Shown here: positions 1-10,540 of the stretch, piece by piece
Position numbering within the stretch: the stretch's first letter is position 1
How the letters are laid out: each line of letters opens with the position of its first letter
Assembly: GCA_963739085.1 (NCBI GenBank)
Contig: CAVTZA010000004.1
Coordinates: forward strand, 62,001-126,000
DNA: 64,000 nt
Reading direction: 5' to 3'
From: DATFQE01 sp963739085
Lineage (GTDB): Bacteria; Actinomycetota; Thermoleophilia; Gaiellales; Gaiellaceae
The notes under the pieces: generated by a model
The model's input: only the letters and a program-made list of their open reading frames with translations
The model's database searches: none
Told to the model about the DNA's origin: nothing
Made by a program: the position numbers and the translations under genes

Positions 1-306
1 CTGCACCGGCTCGGAGCCCGCGCCGGGCGTGCCGAAGTGGCGACGCAGCGCAGCACGGTCGTCGTGGTTGCCCGGAAGCGCGTAGAGCGGGAGCCCGAGC
101 AGCGCCACCACCTCGCGGAGCCGCTCGTACTCGGCGTCGGCGGCATGGTCGGCGAGGTCCCCCGTGAGCAGCACAGCGTCCGGCTTCGGCTCGAGCGCGC
201 GGACGGCATCGACGGTCGCGGCGAGCGTTGCCACGGGGTCGCCGTCGCCCCAGTCCGCCCCGATGTGCGGATCGCTCAGCTGGACGACCAGAAACGGCCT
301 CGTCAC
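1..306 (-). CDS. Metallophosphoesterase (3' end outside window)
   Basis: N-terminal 102 codons of a calcineurin-like metallophosphoesterase of the Icc/CpdA (class III cyclic-nucleotide phosphodiesterase-like) type. The translation shows three metal-ligand motifs in the right order and spacing: QLSDPHIG near residue 9, LLTGDLADH near residue 50 and LPGNHDDR near residue 82. The GTG at 306 is chosen because the first beta strand and the D-x-H motif follow at once. The rest of the gene lies beyond the left edge, so the substrate (cAMP, phospholipid or nucleotide) cannot be judged. It lies 32 bases downstream of gltB and may be read through from it. Confidence 0.8.
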   Translation of the reverse strand, partial: MTRPFLVVQLSDPHIGADWGDGDPVATLAATVDAVRALEPKPDAVLLTGDLADHAADAEYERLREVVALLGLPLYALPGNHDDRAALRRHFGTPGAGSEPVQ

Positions 307-338
307 CGCGCCGATCCTACGAGCCGCGAGGGCCGGGC

Positions 339-3300
339 TCAGCTCGAAGCGATCGCTTGAGTTTCGGGTGCGCTCTCGGCGCGCTCCGCCCCCTCGGCGG
401 GAGGCCGCGGCGTCACACCCCAGAACCAACCGGCCTCGTTCTCCCAGTCGGCGAGAAGCTCGGCGGCGCGTTGCGAGCCCGTGTAGCGCGCGTGTCGCTC
501 GAGCAAGAAACGAAGCTCGTCGGGACCGAGGCCGTCCACTCGCTCCGCGGTCACGAGCTGGGCGTTGAGACGCGGCGGTAGCCGCAACTCGCGGTCGTGG
601 ACGTAGACCACGCCGCCGCTCATCCCAGCGCCGAGGTTCAGTCCCACCGGGCCCAGGATCACGACCGTGCCGCCGGTCATGTACTCACACGCATGGTCGC
701 CCACGCCCTCGACGACCGCCGTTGCGCCGGAGTTGCGCACCGCGAAGCGCTCGCCCGCCCTGCCGGCGCAGAAGAGCTCGCCGCCGGTGGCGCCGTAGAG
801 CGCCGCGTTGCCGATCAAGACCGGGTCGCCCAGGTCGTCCGCCGGCGGGGCGATCGCGATCCGGCCTCCGCCCATCGACTTGCCGACGCCGTCGTTCGCC
901 TCGCCGACGAGGGTGATCTTCACGCCTGCGGCGAGGAACGCGCCGAAGCTCTGTCCTGCGGCGCCCTCGAACCTGACCCGCACGCGACCCGGCGGCGCGT
1001 GCACGCCGAACGCATGGCCGATCCGGCCGCCGAGCCGCGCGCCGACCGCGCGGTCTCGGTTCGCGATCGGGTACTCCAGGTCGACGAGCCGGGCCTCCGT
1101 GAGCGCCGGCGCAGCGTCCGCTGCGAGCAACTCACCGAGCTCGCCGCCCTCGGGCTCGAGCGGCGGCTCGCCCGTGTAGCGCCCGCCGGCGCGCAGCAGA
1201 GGCTCCACGTGAAGCAGCGACGACCGGCTCGGGCCGACGTCCTTGCAGCGAAGCAGATCAGCCCGGCCGACGGCCTCGTCGAGCGAGCGGAGGCCGAGGC
1301 TCGCGAGGCCTTCCCGAACCTCCTCGGCCACGTAGAGCAGGTACGCCTCGATCATCTCCGGGGTCGCGGCGAACTTCGACCTGAGCTCCGTGCGCTGTGT
1401 CGCGATTCCGACCGGGCACGTGTCGAGGTGGCACGAACGCACCATCAGACAGCCCTCGGCGATCAGGAGCGCCGTCCCGAAGGAGAACTCGTCTGCTCCG
1501 AGCAAGGCAGCCACGAGTACGTCGCGGCCGGTCTTGAGCCCGCCGTCGACTCGGAGGCGGACGCGGCCGCGCAGCCCGGACGCCGTCAGCGCCTGTTGCG
1601 TCTCGGCGAGGCCGATTTCCCAGGGCAGGCCCGCGTTCTTGATCGACGACAGCGGGCTCGCACCTGTACCGCCGTCCGAGCCGGCCACATGGACGACGTC
1701 GGCGAGGGCCTTCGCCACGCCTGCCGCGACGAGCCCGACCCCGGTCTCCGCGACCAGCTTGACCGAGACCCTGGCATCGGCGCTCACCTGCTTCAGATCG
1801 AAGACGAGCTGAGCGAGGTCCTCGATCGAGTAGATGTCGTGGTGGGGCGGCGGCGAGATCAACTCCACCCCGGCCTGCGTGTGACGGAGCGCCGCGATCT
1901 CAGCGGTGACCTTGTGTCCGGGCAGCTGGCCACCCTCGCCGGGCTTCGAGCCCTGTGCGATCTTGATCTGGAGCTCCTCGGCGAACGCCGCGTATTCGGG
2001 CGTGACGCCGAAGCGCGCCGAGGCGATCTGCTTGATGCGCGAGTTACGGGGCGTGCGGAAGCGCTCCGGGCTCTCGCCACCCTCGCCGCAGTTGGAACGC
2101 GCGCCGAGGCGGTTGAAGGCGGCGGCGATCGCCTCGTGCGCTTCCGCGGACAGCGACCCGTGCGACATGCCGCCGCTCGAGAAGCGCGTCACGATCGCGG
2201 CCGCCGGCTCGACCTGCTCGAGCGGCACAGCATTTGCGCCGGGCGCGAGCTCGAGCAGGTCGCGAAGCTCCATCGCGTCACGGCCGTTGACGAGCGCGGC
2301 GAAGCGCTCGTAGTGGCCGGAACCGCCGCCGTTGACAGCTCGCCGGAGCGCGTGGGCGGCAGCGGTCTCCTGCAGCGCGGCGACGACGTCCGGGTTCGTG
2401 GCGTGCGGCTCGCCGCCCTTGCGGAACTTGACGTACCCGGGGTTCTCGAGCTTCGCGCCCTGCCCCGAAGCAGCCGCTGACCGCTCCAGGCATTCCCGCT
2501 CGAGCACGGCCACTCCGATTCCGCCGACCGGGACCGGCGTGCGGCCGAAGTAGGCGTCGACGAGCTCCTGGTCGAGGCCGAGCGTGTCGAACAACTGGGC
2601 GCCGCGGTACGCCGCCACGTCCGAGATGCCCATCTTCGACATCACCTTCAGCACGCCATCCTCGACGGCCCGGCGGAAGCGGAGCTGAGCTGCGGCGGGG
2701 GAGGGGTGGTCTCCGCCGATCTTGTCCGCCGCCGCCAGGGCCGCGAGGGTCTGGAGCGCCAAGCGCGGGCAGACCGCGTCGGCGCCGTAGCCGAGGAGGC
2801 ACGCGAAGTGATGGCTCTCCCGGGGCTCGTCGCTCGCGACGAGGAGCGAGACGCGTGTGCGGACCCCCGCCTCGACGAGCCCGCCGTGGACGGCTGCGAC
2901 GGCGAGCAGGGCCGGGACCGGCGTGCCCGGTCCCTCATCCGTCAGGAGCAACAGGGCGGCTCCTCGGCGAACCGCCTGTTGAGCCTCCGCGCGCAGCCGC
3001 TCGCACGCGGCAGGCAGGCCCTGGTCCGCCTCGAACGTCGCGACCAGGCGCAGGGGCGCGAGCTCGTCGAGCGCCGAGGGAAAGAGGAAGAAGCTCTCGA
3101 GCTCGCGAAGGCGGGGCGCCCGTCCTTCGTCGAGGAGCCCCGCGCGCTGGCCGAGGAGCGTTCGCAGACTCATGACCGACCGCTCGCGCAGGTGGTCGAT
3201 CGCGGGATTCGTCACCTGGGCGAAGCGCTGGCGGAAGTAGCCGAAGAGCGGCCGCGCCCGGCCGGCGAGCGGAGGCAGTGCGGTGTCGTCGCCCATGGAC

Positions 3301-4622
3301 GAGGTCGGCTCGTGCGCAGAGGAGGCCGCGGGGCGCAGCAGTAGCGAAATGTCCTCGCGCGTGAGCCCGGCGACGATCTGGCGGCGCAGGAGGTCCTCGG
3401 CGGGGGGCTCCACAGGCACGCCCGTGGAGAGGGGCTCGACGTTCCCGAGCCAGCGGCGGTACGGCCGTCGACGCGCGAGCCGCCGCTTGATCGCCTCGCT
3501 CTCCTCGAGACCGAAGCCCCGCGGGTCGACCGCGACCATCTGCCCTGGGCCGAGCCGTCCGCGCCGAACCCGCGAGCCGGCCGGCAAGGGGACGGCGCCC
3601 GCCTCCGAGGCGCAGGCCACGAGCCCGTCGTCGGTCACGGCGTAGCGCAGCGGCCGCAGCCCGTTGCGGTCGAGGGCGGCTCCGACGACGCGGCCGTCCG
3701 TGAACACGATTGCCGCCGGGCCGTCCCAGGGCTCCATGAGCGTGGAGTGGTAGCGATAGAAGTTGCGGACGGCGGCATCGCGCGTCGCGTCGGCTTCCCA
3801 GGCTTCAGGCAGGAGCATCGCCGTCGCGTGACGCACGTCGCGGCCGCCGCGTACGAGCTGCTCGAGCGCGTTGTCCAGGAGCGCCGAGTCCGAGCCACCC
3901 GGCTCGAGCGCCCGCAGCCCGCGTGCTCGCAGCCAGTTGACGTTGCCGTCGATCGTGTTGATCTCGCCGTTGTGACAGAGCAGGCGGAACGGCTGGGCGC
4001 GCTCCCACGACGGCTCGGTGTTGGTCGAGAAGCGCTGGTGGAAGATCGCGAACGGGACGGCGAGGGTTTCGTCATGGAGATCCGGGTAGAACGCCGCGAG
4101 CTGCCCGGCCGCGCAGAGCGCCTTGTAGGTGACGGTGCGGAACGACAGTGAGCAGACGTAGACGCCGGCGTCGCCGACGAGCCGCTTCCGCGCTCTGAAC
4201 GCGCGCTGCTCGGCGTCTTCCGCGTCGGCGCCGTAGGGTCGTTGCACGACGAGCTGCTCGATCGCGGGAACGCTCGCCGCGGCCGACTCCCCGAGCGCGC
4301 GCGGGTCGATCGGAACGGGCCGCCAGCCGACGATCCCGAGGCCCTCGGCGGCGCACGCCTCCTCGACGCGGCGGCGCGCGCCGTCCTCGCGCAGGAAGAC
4401 CATCGCCAGTCCGCACCACGGCCCCGGAACGAGCGTCGGGGCGAGCGGAAGCAGGACCCCGGCGCCGTCCCCGGTCAAGCCGTCGGCTGCGATCGCGCCA
4501 CGGTGACCGACGCGCCGCAGCCCCTCGAGTGCGGCGTCGAGGATCGCCCGCGACGCGCGGCCGCGAAGATCGGCGACGAAGCCGATGCCACAGGAGTCGC
4601 GTTCGTCGAGCGCGCGGTACAG
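339..4622 (-). CDS. gltB: Glutamate synthase large subunit (N-terminal Ntn amidotransferase, FMN and GXGXG domains)
   Basis: Large (alpha) chain of NADPH-type GOGAT, which makes glutamate from glutamine and 2-oxoglutarate in the cytoplasm. Seen: a glutaminase domain with HQRFSTNT and CHNGEINT; a central and FMN-barrel region with LPGHKVT and HVAGSDGGTGASP; a C-x5-C-x4-C iron-sulfur motif (C at EGCLMV, then SCHLDTC); and a GXGXG C-terminal region. The first ATG (4478) would remove the catalytic cysteine. The frame is open upstream and encodes LYRALDERDSCGIGFV, where the Cys (codon 4592-4590) is the N-terminal nucleophile exposed after propeptide cleavage. No ATG/GTG/TTG lies between an in-frame TAG and that Cys, so the best start is CTG at 4622, six bases after AAGGGG. 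This gives about 1427 aa and a 10-residue propeptide. No gltD is in view. Confidence 0.93.
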   Translation of the reverse strand: MYRALDERDSCGIGFVADLRGRASRAILDAALEGLRRVGHRGAIAADGLTGDGAGVLLPLAPTLVPGPWCGLAMVFLREDGARRRVEEACAAEGLGIVGWRPVPIDPRALGESAAASVPAIEQLVVQRPYGADAEDAEQRAFRARKRLVGDAGVYVCSLSFRTVTYKALCAAGQLAAFYPDLHDETLAVPFAIFHQRFSTNTEPSWERAQPFRLLCHNGEINTIDGNVNWLRARGLRALEPGGSDSALLDNALEQLVRGGRDVRHATAMLLPEAWEADATRDAAVRNFYRYHSTLMEPWDGPAAIVFTDGRVVGAALDRNGLRPLRYAVTDDGLVACASEAGAVPLPAGSRVRRGRLGPGQMVAVDPRGFGLEESEAIKRRLARRRPYRRWLGNVEPLSTGVPVEPPAEDLLRRQIVAGLTREDISLLLRPAASSAHEPTSSMGDDTALPPLAGRARPLFGYFRQRFAQVTNPAIDHLRERSVMSLRTLLGQRAGLLDEGRAPRLRELESFFLFPSALDELAPLRLVATFEADQGLPAACERLRAEAQQAVRRGAALLLLTDEGPGTPVPALLAVAAVHGGLVEAGVRTRVSLLVASDEPRESHHFACLLGYGADAVCPRLALQTLAALAAADKIGGDHPSPAAAQLRFRRAVEDGVLKVMSKMGISDVAAYRGAQLFDTLGLDQELVDAYFGRTPVPVGGIGVAVLERECLERSAAASGQGAKLENPGYVKFRKGGEPHATNPDVVAALQETAAAHALRRAVNGGGSGHYERFAALVNGRDAMELRDLLELAPGANAVPLEQVEPAAAIVTRFSSGGMSHGSLSAEAHEAIAAAFNRLGARSNCGEGGESPERFRTPRNSRIKQIASARFGVTPEYAAFAEELQIKIAQGSKPGEGGQLPGHKVTAEIAALRHTQAGVELISPPPHHDIYSIEDLAQLVFDLKQVSADARVSVKLVAETGVGLVAAGVAKALADVVHVAGSDGGTGASPLSSIKNAGLPWEIGLAETQQALTASGLRGRVRLRVDGGLKTGRDVLVAALLGADEFSFGTALLIAEGCLMVRSCHLDTCPVGIATQRTELRSKFAATPEMIEAYLLYVAEEVREGLASLGLRSLDEAVGRADLLRCKDVGPSRSSLLHVEPLLRAGGRYTGEPPLEPEGGELGELLAADAAPALTEARLVDLEYPIANRDRAVGARLGGRIGHAFGVHAPPGRVRVRFEGAAGQSFGAFLAAGVKITLVGEANDGVGKSMGGGRIAIAPPADDLGDPVLIGNAALYGATGGELFCAGRAGERFAVRNSGATAVVEGVGDHACEYMTGGTVVILGPVGLNLGAGMSGGVVYVHDRELRLPPRLNAQLVTAERVDGLGPDELRFLLERHARYTGSQRAAELLADWENEAGWFWGVTPRPPAEGAERAESAPETQAIASS

Positions 4623-4670
4623 CCCAAGCCCCTTCCCGAAAAGAAATGGATCCCGCCTACTGCGATTGAC

Positions 4671-4706
4671 CTAGCCGGCGGGGGCGGGAAGCGGAGCGCC
4701 GGCTAG
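4671..4706. terminator. 10-bp inverted repeat between ggt and gltB
   Basis: CTAGCCGGCG and CGCCGGCTAG form a perfect 10-bp inverted repeat with a 16-base loop. It lies downstream of the ggt stop (4815) and upstream of the gltB start (4622) on the minus strand. No T-run follows, so it is either a weak or Rho-assisted terminator of the peptide operon, or a structure in the gltB leader. The sequence does not decide between these. Confidence 0.4.
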
Positions 4707-4814
4707 CGCGTAAGGACGCGCGTCGCGACGACGTGGGAAAAGAGGAAGATGGTCGTCGCGGAGCGCATCGAGCCCGTCACGTTAGAGCACAGGCCGGACC
4801 GACACAAGGCCTTC

Positions 4815-6498
4815 TCAGCGACCGACCGCGTATCCCTGCATCCCGCGCGGGTTCGCGGCGGCCTTCAACGAGCCGTCCGGCTCGCGGCCGGCGGCGCTCA
4901 CGCGGCCGAGCGACCACGGGTCGGTGACGGTGACCTCGTGGCCGCGACGGCGCAGGTCGTCGACGGTGGCGGCGTCGAACCGCGACTCCAACGCCAGCGA
5001 CCGAGGCTCCGCCTGGCGCGGGTAGAAGGAGCTAGGGAAGTGGTCGGTGTGGAACTCGGGCGCGTCGATTGCCGCCTGGAGGTCGAGGCTGAAGTGGACG
5101 TGCGCGAGGAAGGCGTGCAGCGACCACTGATCCTGCTGGTCCCCACCAGGAGTGCCAAACGCGAGGTAGGGCTCGCCGCCGCGGAGGGCGAGCGAGGGCG
5201 AGAGCGTCGTCCGCGGACGCTTGCGCGGCTCGAGCGAGGAGGGTAGGCCGGGCTCGAGCCAGAACATCTGGGCGCGCGTTCCGAGCGGCCAGCCGAGCTC
5301 GCGGATCACGGGCGAGCTCTGCAGCCAGCCCCCACTCGGCGTCGCGGACACGAGGTTGCCGTGCCGGTCGGCGACGTCGAGGTGGACGGTGTCGCCGCGC
5401 GTCGGCTCGCCGGCTCCCACGGTCGCCGCCGCCTCGACGAGTCGCGGCAGGCGACCGCCGCCGGGCCTGAGCTCGTCCGAGGCCTCGTCCGTGACCAGCG
5501 CGCGCCGCTCGTCGTTGTACGCAGCCGAGAGGAGCCGGTCGAGCGGCACGTCCACGAAGTCGGGGTCGCCGTAGAACGCCTCGCGGTCGGCGAACGCGAG
5601 CTTCGTGCACTCGACGACCGTGTGGACGTACTCCGCCTGGCTCATCGCTGCGAGGTCGAACCCGGCCAGGAGCGCGAGCTGCTGGAGCAGGACGGGGCCC
5701 TGGCCCCACGGGCCGGTCTTGCAGACCGTGTAGCCGTGGTAGTCGAAGGTCGTCGCCGGCTCGATCGTGGCCTCCCAGGAGGCGAGGTCGTCCCCGGTGA
5801 GCAGGCCGCCCTGCTCGGCGGAGAACCGGTCGATCGCCTCGGCGACGAAGCCGCGGGAGAACGCCTCGCGTGCGCGGTCGATCCGCGCCTCGCGGCTGCC
5901 GCTGCCCAGCCTCGTCGAGGATCCGACGGTACGCAGCGGCGAGCGCCGGGTTGCGGAAGAGCGTCCCGGGACGCGGTGCGGGGAGGTAGAGCTCGGCCGA
6001 GGCAGGCCACGTGCGCAGCAGCCCGGCCGTCCGCTCGATCGTCAGCGTGATGCCCGGCACCACCGGGTAGCCGTGCTCGGCGTACCCGATCGCGTGCTCG
6101 AGGACGTCCTCCGGCCCGAGCGTCCCGAACTCACGCAGCAGGAGCATCCAGCCGTCGAAGGCGCCCGGCACGCACGCCGCCAGGAGGCCGGTGCCCGGGA
6201 CGAGCTCGTGGCCGAGCTCCTGGAAACGCTCGATCGTGGCGGCCGCCGGCGCCGTCCCCTGGGCGCAGAGGACGAGCGGCTCGTCGCGGTCGGCGCTCCA
6301 GAAGACGGCCGGGAGGTCGCCGCCCGGGCCGTTGAGGTGCGGCTCGACGACCTGGAGCGTGAGACCGGTGGCGACGGCGGCGTCGAACGCGTTCCCGCCG
6401 CGTTCGAGCACTGCCATGCCCGCGGCCGAGGCGAGCCAGTGGGTGGACGCGACCATCCCGAAGGTGCCGCGCAGCTCTGGGCGAGTGGTGAAGGTCAG
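4815..6498 (-). pseudogene. ggt: Gamma-glutamyltransferase, broken by one extra base
   Basis: Gamma-glutamyltranspeptidase (Ntn hydrolase; cleaves the gamma-glutamyl bond of glutathione and related peptides). The N-terminal part, with the typical GMVASTHWLASAAG and LNGPGGD motifs, is in one frame. The C-terminal part, with the Thr nucleophile region GDTVHLDV and with SATPSGGW and FGTPGGDQQ, is in the next frame. The switch falls at GCTGGGCAGC (CCC at 5905-5907 on the plus strand); removing one G restores GSGSREARIDRAREAF and gives 560 aa, the family size. The start is taken as CTG 6498, overlapping the previous stop as CTGA; ATG 6456 is the alternative. As last gene of a peptide importer operon it fits use of imported gamma-glutamyl peptides. 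Real mutation or sequence error cannot be told apart here. No slippery site is evident. Confidence 0.8.
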
Positions 6499-7549
6499 AG
6501 CTCGCCCGCTCCCGCGAGCTCGGCAGGCGCGGCGGCGAGGCGGGGTGCCTCGCGGCCGCGCTGGACCAGGTGACAGGCGACGAGGTGCCCCTGCCCGTCG
6601 ACGTCCACGAGCGCCGGCTCCTCCTCCGTCGACCGGGGCGCGGACTCCTTCTCCAGCGGGCACCGCGTCCGGAAGCGGCACCCCGACGGCGGCGCGATCG
6701 GGCTCGGGATGTCGCCCTCCAGCACGACGCGCTTCCGTGTCCGCTGGACGACCGGGTCGGGCACGAGCGCCGCCGAGAGCAGAGCCTGCGTGTAGGGGTG
6801 CTGCGGCCGCGCGAACAGCTCGTCGCGGGCGGCGAGCTCGACGATCTTGCCGAGGTACATCACGGCGACGCGGTCGCAGAGGAACTCGACGGTGGCGAGG
6901 TCGTGGCTGATGAACAGGCACGAGAAGCCGAACTCGCGCTGCAGGTCGCGGAGCAGGTTGAGCACCGACGCCTGCACCGAGACGTCGAGCGCCGAGACCG
7001 GCTCGTCCGCGATCAGGAGGCTGGGCGAGACGCTCAGCGCCCGCGCGAGACCCACTCGCTGGCGCTGGCCGCCGGAGAGCTCGTGCGGGTAGCGATGGCG
7101 GAGCTCCTGCCGCAAACCGACCGAGTCGAAGAGCTCGCTGACACGCTGGTCGAGCTGGCGTCGCTTCGCCAGCCGGTGCAGGCGAAGCGGCTCGCCGACG
7201 ATCTGGCCGCACGTCATGCGCGGGTTGAGCGAGGAGTACGGATCCTGGAAGACGATGTGCATCTGGCGCCGGTACGGCCTCAGCGCGCGGCGCGAGAGGT
7301 GCGTGATGTCGTCGCCGCCGAGCCGGATCGTCCCGTCGGTCGGCTCGAGCAGCCGGTTGATGCAGTAGCCGACGGTCGTCTTGCCGCTCCCCGACTCGCC
7401 GACGAGGCCGAGCACCTCGCCCGGGGCGAGCGAGAACGAGACGCCGTCGACCGCGTACACGACCGTGCCGCCGCTCGTGATGCCCCGCCCGAGCGGGAAG
7501 TGCTTCACGAGCGAATCGACCTCGAGCACCGGTGGACGCGCGGCGACGC

Positions 7550-7553
<4 letters not shown>
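6495..7553 (-). CDS. Oligopeptide ABC transporter ATPase (DppF/OppF type)
   Basis: A 352-aa ATP-binding subunit that energises peptide import at the inner face of the membrane. Walker A GESGSGKTT, Q-loop VFQDPYSSLNP, signature LSGGQRQR, Walker B LLIADEP and the H-loop LFISHDL are intact. The C-terminal oligo_HPY extension contains CRFRTRCPLEKE, typical of Dpp/Opp ATPases. The ATG at 7553 overlaps the stop of the partner ATPase (ATGA), and the stop overlaps the ggt start, so the three are translationally coupled. Exact substrate (dipeptide, oligopeptide, glutathione) is not readable from this subunit. Confidence 0.93.
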
Positions 7554-8513
<960 letters not shown>

Positions 8514-8527
<14 letters not shown>

Positions 8528-8685
8528 GATGGAGCCTCGTCGTCGGGGTGCGATGGGCGGTGCGTGGCAAGGACGCAGGGAGTCTCCGTGTATCTGGGAC
8601 GCGTAGCGTGGGGGCGACCGAGGACGCCGCCACGCGCCGTCCAGCGCGGCCCGACGGCACAGAGCTTCATTCTGAAGCCAGCTCC
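8514..8685. repeat. Structured intergenic repeat element, copy A
   Basis: A 172-bp element between two genes of an otherwise tightly overlapped operon. The termini GGAGTTGGTTTCAGGATG (8514-8531) and CATTCTGAAGCCAGCTCC (8668-8685) pair over 18 positions (15 Watson-Crick, 3 G.U when read as plus-strand RNA). The core shares blocks with copy B at 32517-32684: GGGGTGCGATGG, GGCAAGGACGCAGGGAGT, GCGACCGAGGACGCCGCC and AGCGCGGCCCG-CGGCACAG. Between the second and third blocks lies a variable segment, 6 bases longer here than in B. Function unknown; it could be a non-autonomous mobile element or a structured RNA. Confidence 0.75.
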
Positions 8686-8689
8686 CTGC

Positions 8690-9565
8690 TCAACGCTCGG
8701 TCTTGGGGTCGAACACGTCGCGCAGACCGTCGCCGAGCAGGTTGAACGCCAGCGCGGCAATGACGATCGCGATGCCGGGGTAGACGGCAAGCTGCGGCGC
8801 CTGGCTCAGGTACGGCTGGGCGGCGTTCAGCATCACGCCCCACGACGGCGTCGGCGGCTGGACGCCCAGGCCGAGGAAGGAGAGCACCGCCTCGCCGATG
8901 ATCGCAGCAGGGATCAAGAGCGTGGCCTGCACGAGCAGGGTGCTCCCCATGTTCGGGAGGATGTGGCGGCCCAGGATGACGGCGTCGTTGGCGCCGTTCG
9001 CGACCGCCGCTCGCACGTAGTCCTCCTCCCTCAGCTCGAGCGCCTCGCCGCGCGAGATCCGAACGAGCCCCGGCACAGCCGCGATCCCGAGCGCGAGCGT
9101 CGCGTTGAGCAGCGACGGCCCCAGGATCGCCGCGAGGCCGACCGCGAGGATCAGGAACGGGAAGGCGAGCAGCACGTCCGTGAGGCGCGCGATCACCGTG
9201 TCGAGCTTGCCGCGGTAGTAGCCGGCGACGAGGCCGATCGGCACGGCGATGACCATCGCGATGAGGGTGGCGAAGAAGCCCGCCTGGATCGAGGCGCGTG
9301 CACCCCAGATCACCCGGGAGAGCGTGTCGCGGCCGAGCTCGTCGGTGCCGAGCAGGTGCTCGCGCGAGGGGCTCGCGAGGATGGCGTTGAAGTCGGTTGC
9401 GTCCGGCGAGTGCGGCGCCACCCAGCGCGCGAAGACCGCCGCGAGCACGAACGTGACGACGACCGCCAGCGACAGGACCGCGGCCGGCCGCCGGAGGAAA
9501 CGCCGCCGCAGGATACGACGACGTCTCGCCCGCGGACTGAGCGGCTGTGCCTCGACGTAGCTCAT
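8690..9565 (-). CDS. Oligopeptide ABC transporter permease (DppC/OppC type)
   Basis: A 291-aa inner-membrane permease. An Arg-rich cytoplasmic N-terminus precedes the first membrane segment (AVLSLAVVVTFVLAAVFA). Then come the DppC-type periplasmic motif HLLGTDELGRD, further hydrophobic segments and the EAA-loop region RISRGEALELREEDYVRAA. It ends in LLGDGLRDVFDPK, a family-typical C-terminus. ATG 9565 overlaps the DppB stop (ATGA). A much longer reading frame runs upstream to 10315, but that part is a frame shadow of dppB. Confidence 0.93.
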   Translation of the reverse strand: MSYVEAQPLSPRARRRRILRRRFLRRPAAVLSLAVVVTFVLAAVFARWVAPHSPDATDFNAILASPSREHLLGTDELGRDTLSRVIWGARASIQAGFFATLIAMVIAVPIGLVAGYYRGKLDTVIARLTDVLLAFPFLILAVGLAAILGPSLLNATLALGIAAVPGLVRISRGEALELREEDYVRAAVANGANDAVILGRHILPNMGSTLLVQATLLIPAAIIGEAVLSFLGLGVQPPTPSWGVMLNAAQPYLSQAPQLAVYPGIAIVIAALAFNLLGDGLRDVFDPKTER

Positions 9566-10515
9566 GTCTTGGTTCCGGCGACGCGGATGCGCGGGTTGAT
9601 CAGCGAGTACGACAGGTCGACGAGCAGGTTGACGACGACGTAGCCCACCGCGGCCACGAGGACGACGCCCTGGAGCAACGCGTAATCGCGCTGCGCGATC
9701 GAGTCGACGGTGAGCCGACCGAAGCCCGCTATGCCGAAGATCTGCTCGGTGATCACCGCCCCCGAGATCAGGGCGCCAAGCTGGAGACCGATCACGGTCA
9801 TCACGGTGATCAGGCTGTTGCGGAGCGCGTGCTTGCCGACGACGGAGCGCTCGCTCAGGCCCTTGGCGCGGGCGGTCCGCACGTAGTCGGCGCCGAGCGA
9901 CGTCAGCATCGCCGAGCGCATCTGCCGCATGAGCACCGCCGAAAGCCCCGTGCCGAGCACGATCGCCGGCATCAGCATGTGCTGGAGGTTGCCGATGGGG
10001 TCCTCGCGGAACGGGACGTAGCCGCCGGCCGGGAGCCAGTCCAGGTTGACGGCGAACACGATGATCATCAGCAGCCCGAGCCAGAAGTGCGGGACGGACA
10101 GGCCGAAAAGCGCTGCCGTCGTGGCCGCGTAGTCCGAGGGCTTCCCGCGCCGCACGGCGGCGATCACCCCCGCGGGGATGCCGATCAGGACTCCGATCAG
10201 GAGCGCGAGGAAGGCAAGCTCGAGCGTCATCGGCAGTTTGTTGACGATCGTGTCGCTTACCGGGATGCCGCGGCTGTCGGTGCCGAGATCGCCCTGGACG
10301 GCAAGGCCCGCCCACTTCACGTACTGAACCGGCAGAGGGTCGTTGAGGCCGTACTTCTCGCGAATCGCCCCCAGCACCTTCGGGTCGCGGTTCTCCGCGG
10401 CGAAGGCGAGGGCGGGGTCACCCGGCAGTGCGCGAACGCCGCCGAAGACGACGATGCTCGCCAGGAAGACGACGATCAGGGCGGCTCCGGCCTTGCGCAG
10501 GATGAAGACGCCCAT
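9562..10515 (-). CDS. Oligopeptide ABC transporter permease (DppB/OppB type)
   Basis: A 317-aa permease forming the channel with the DppC-like subunit. It begins with the usual DppB segment MGVFILRKAGAALIVVFLAS and has the periplasmic stretch LPGDPALAF followed by LPVQYVKWAGLAVQGDLG. The EAA-type loop is LTSLGADYVRTARAKGLSE, and the C-terminus LVDLSYSLINPRIR is typical. It lies 25 bases after the binding-protein stop and overlaps dppC by four bases. Confidence 0.93.
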   Translation of the reverse strand: MGVFILRKAGAALIVVFLASIVVFGGVRALPGDPALAFAAENRDPKVLGAIREKYGLNDPLPVQYVKWAGLAVQGDLGTDSRGIPVSDTIVNKLPMTLELAFLALLIGVLIGIPAGVIAAVRRGKPSDYAATTAALFGLSVPHFWLGLLMIIVFAVNLDWLPAGGYVPFREDPIGNLQHMLMPAIVLGTGLSAVLMRQMRSAMLTSLGADYVRTARAKGLSERSVVGKHALRNSLITVMTVIGLQLGALISGAVITEQIFGIAGFGRLTVDSIAQRDYALLQGVVLVAAVGYVVVNLLVDLSYSLINPRIRVAGTKT

Positions 10516-10540
10516 GATCGCCGTTTCTTCCTAGCTCAGA

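Noticed and set aside
597..2480. Long plus-strand open frame (627 codons) opposite gltB
   Set aside because: Arg/Ala/Asp-rich shadow typical of 70 percent GC DNA; gltB on the other strand has full motif support.
5895..5915. Programmed frameshift in ggt
   Set aside because: No slippery heptamer, Shine-Dalgarno-like stimulator or stem is evident, and ggt is not known for recoding.
8690..10315. 541-codon frame that looks like a fused permease
   Set aside because: The N-terminal part is a shadow of dppB; the real dppC starts at ATG 9565 with an ATGA overlap.
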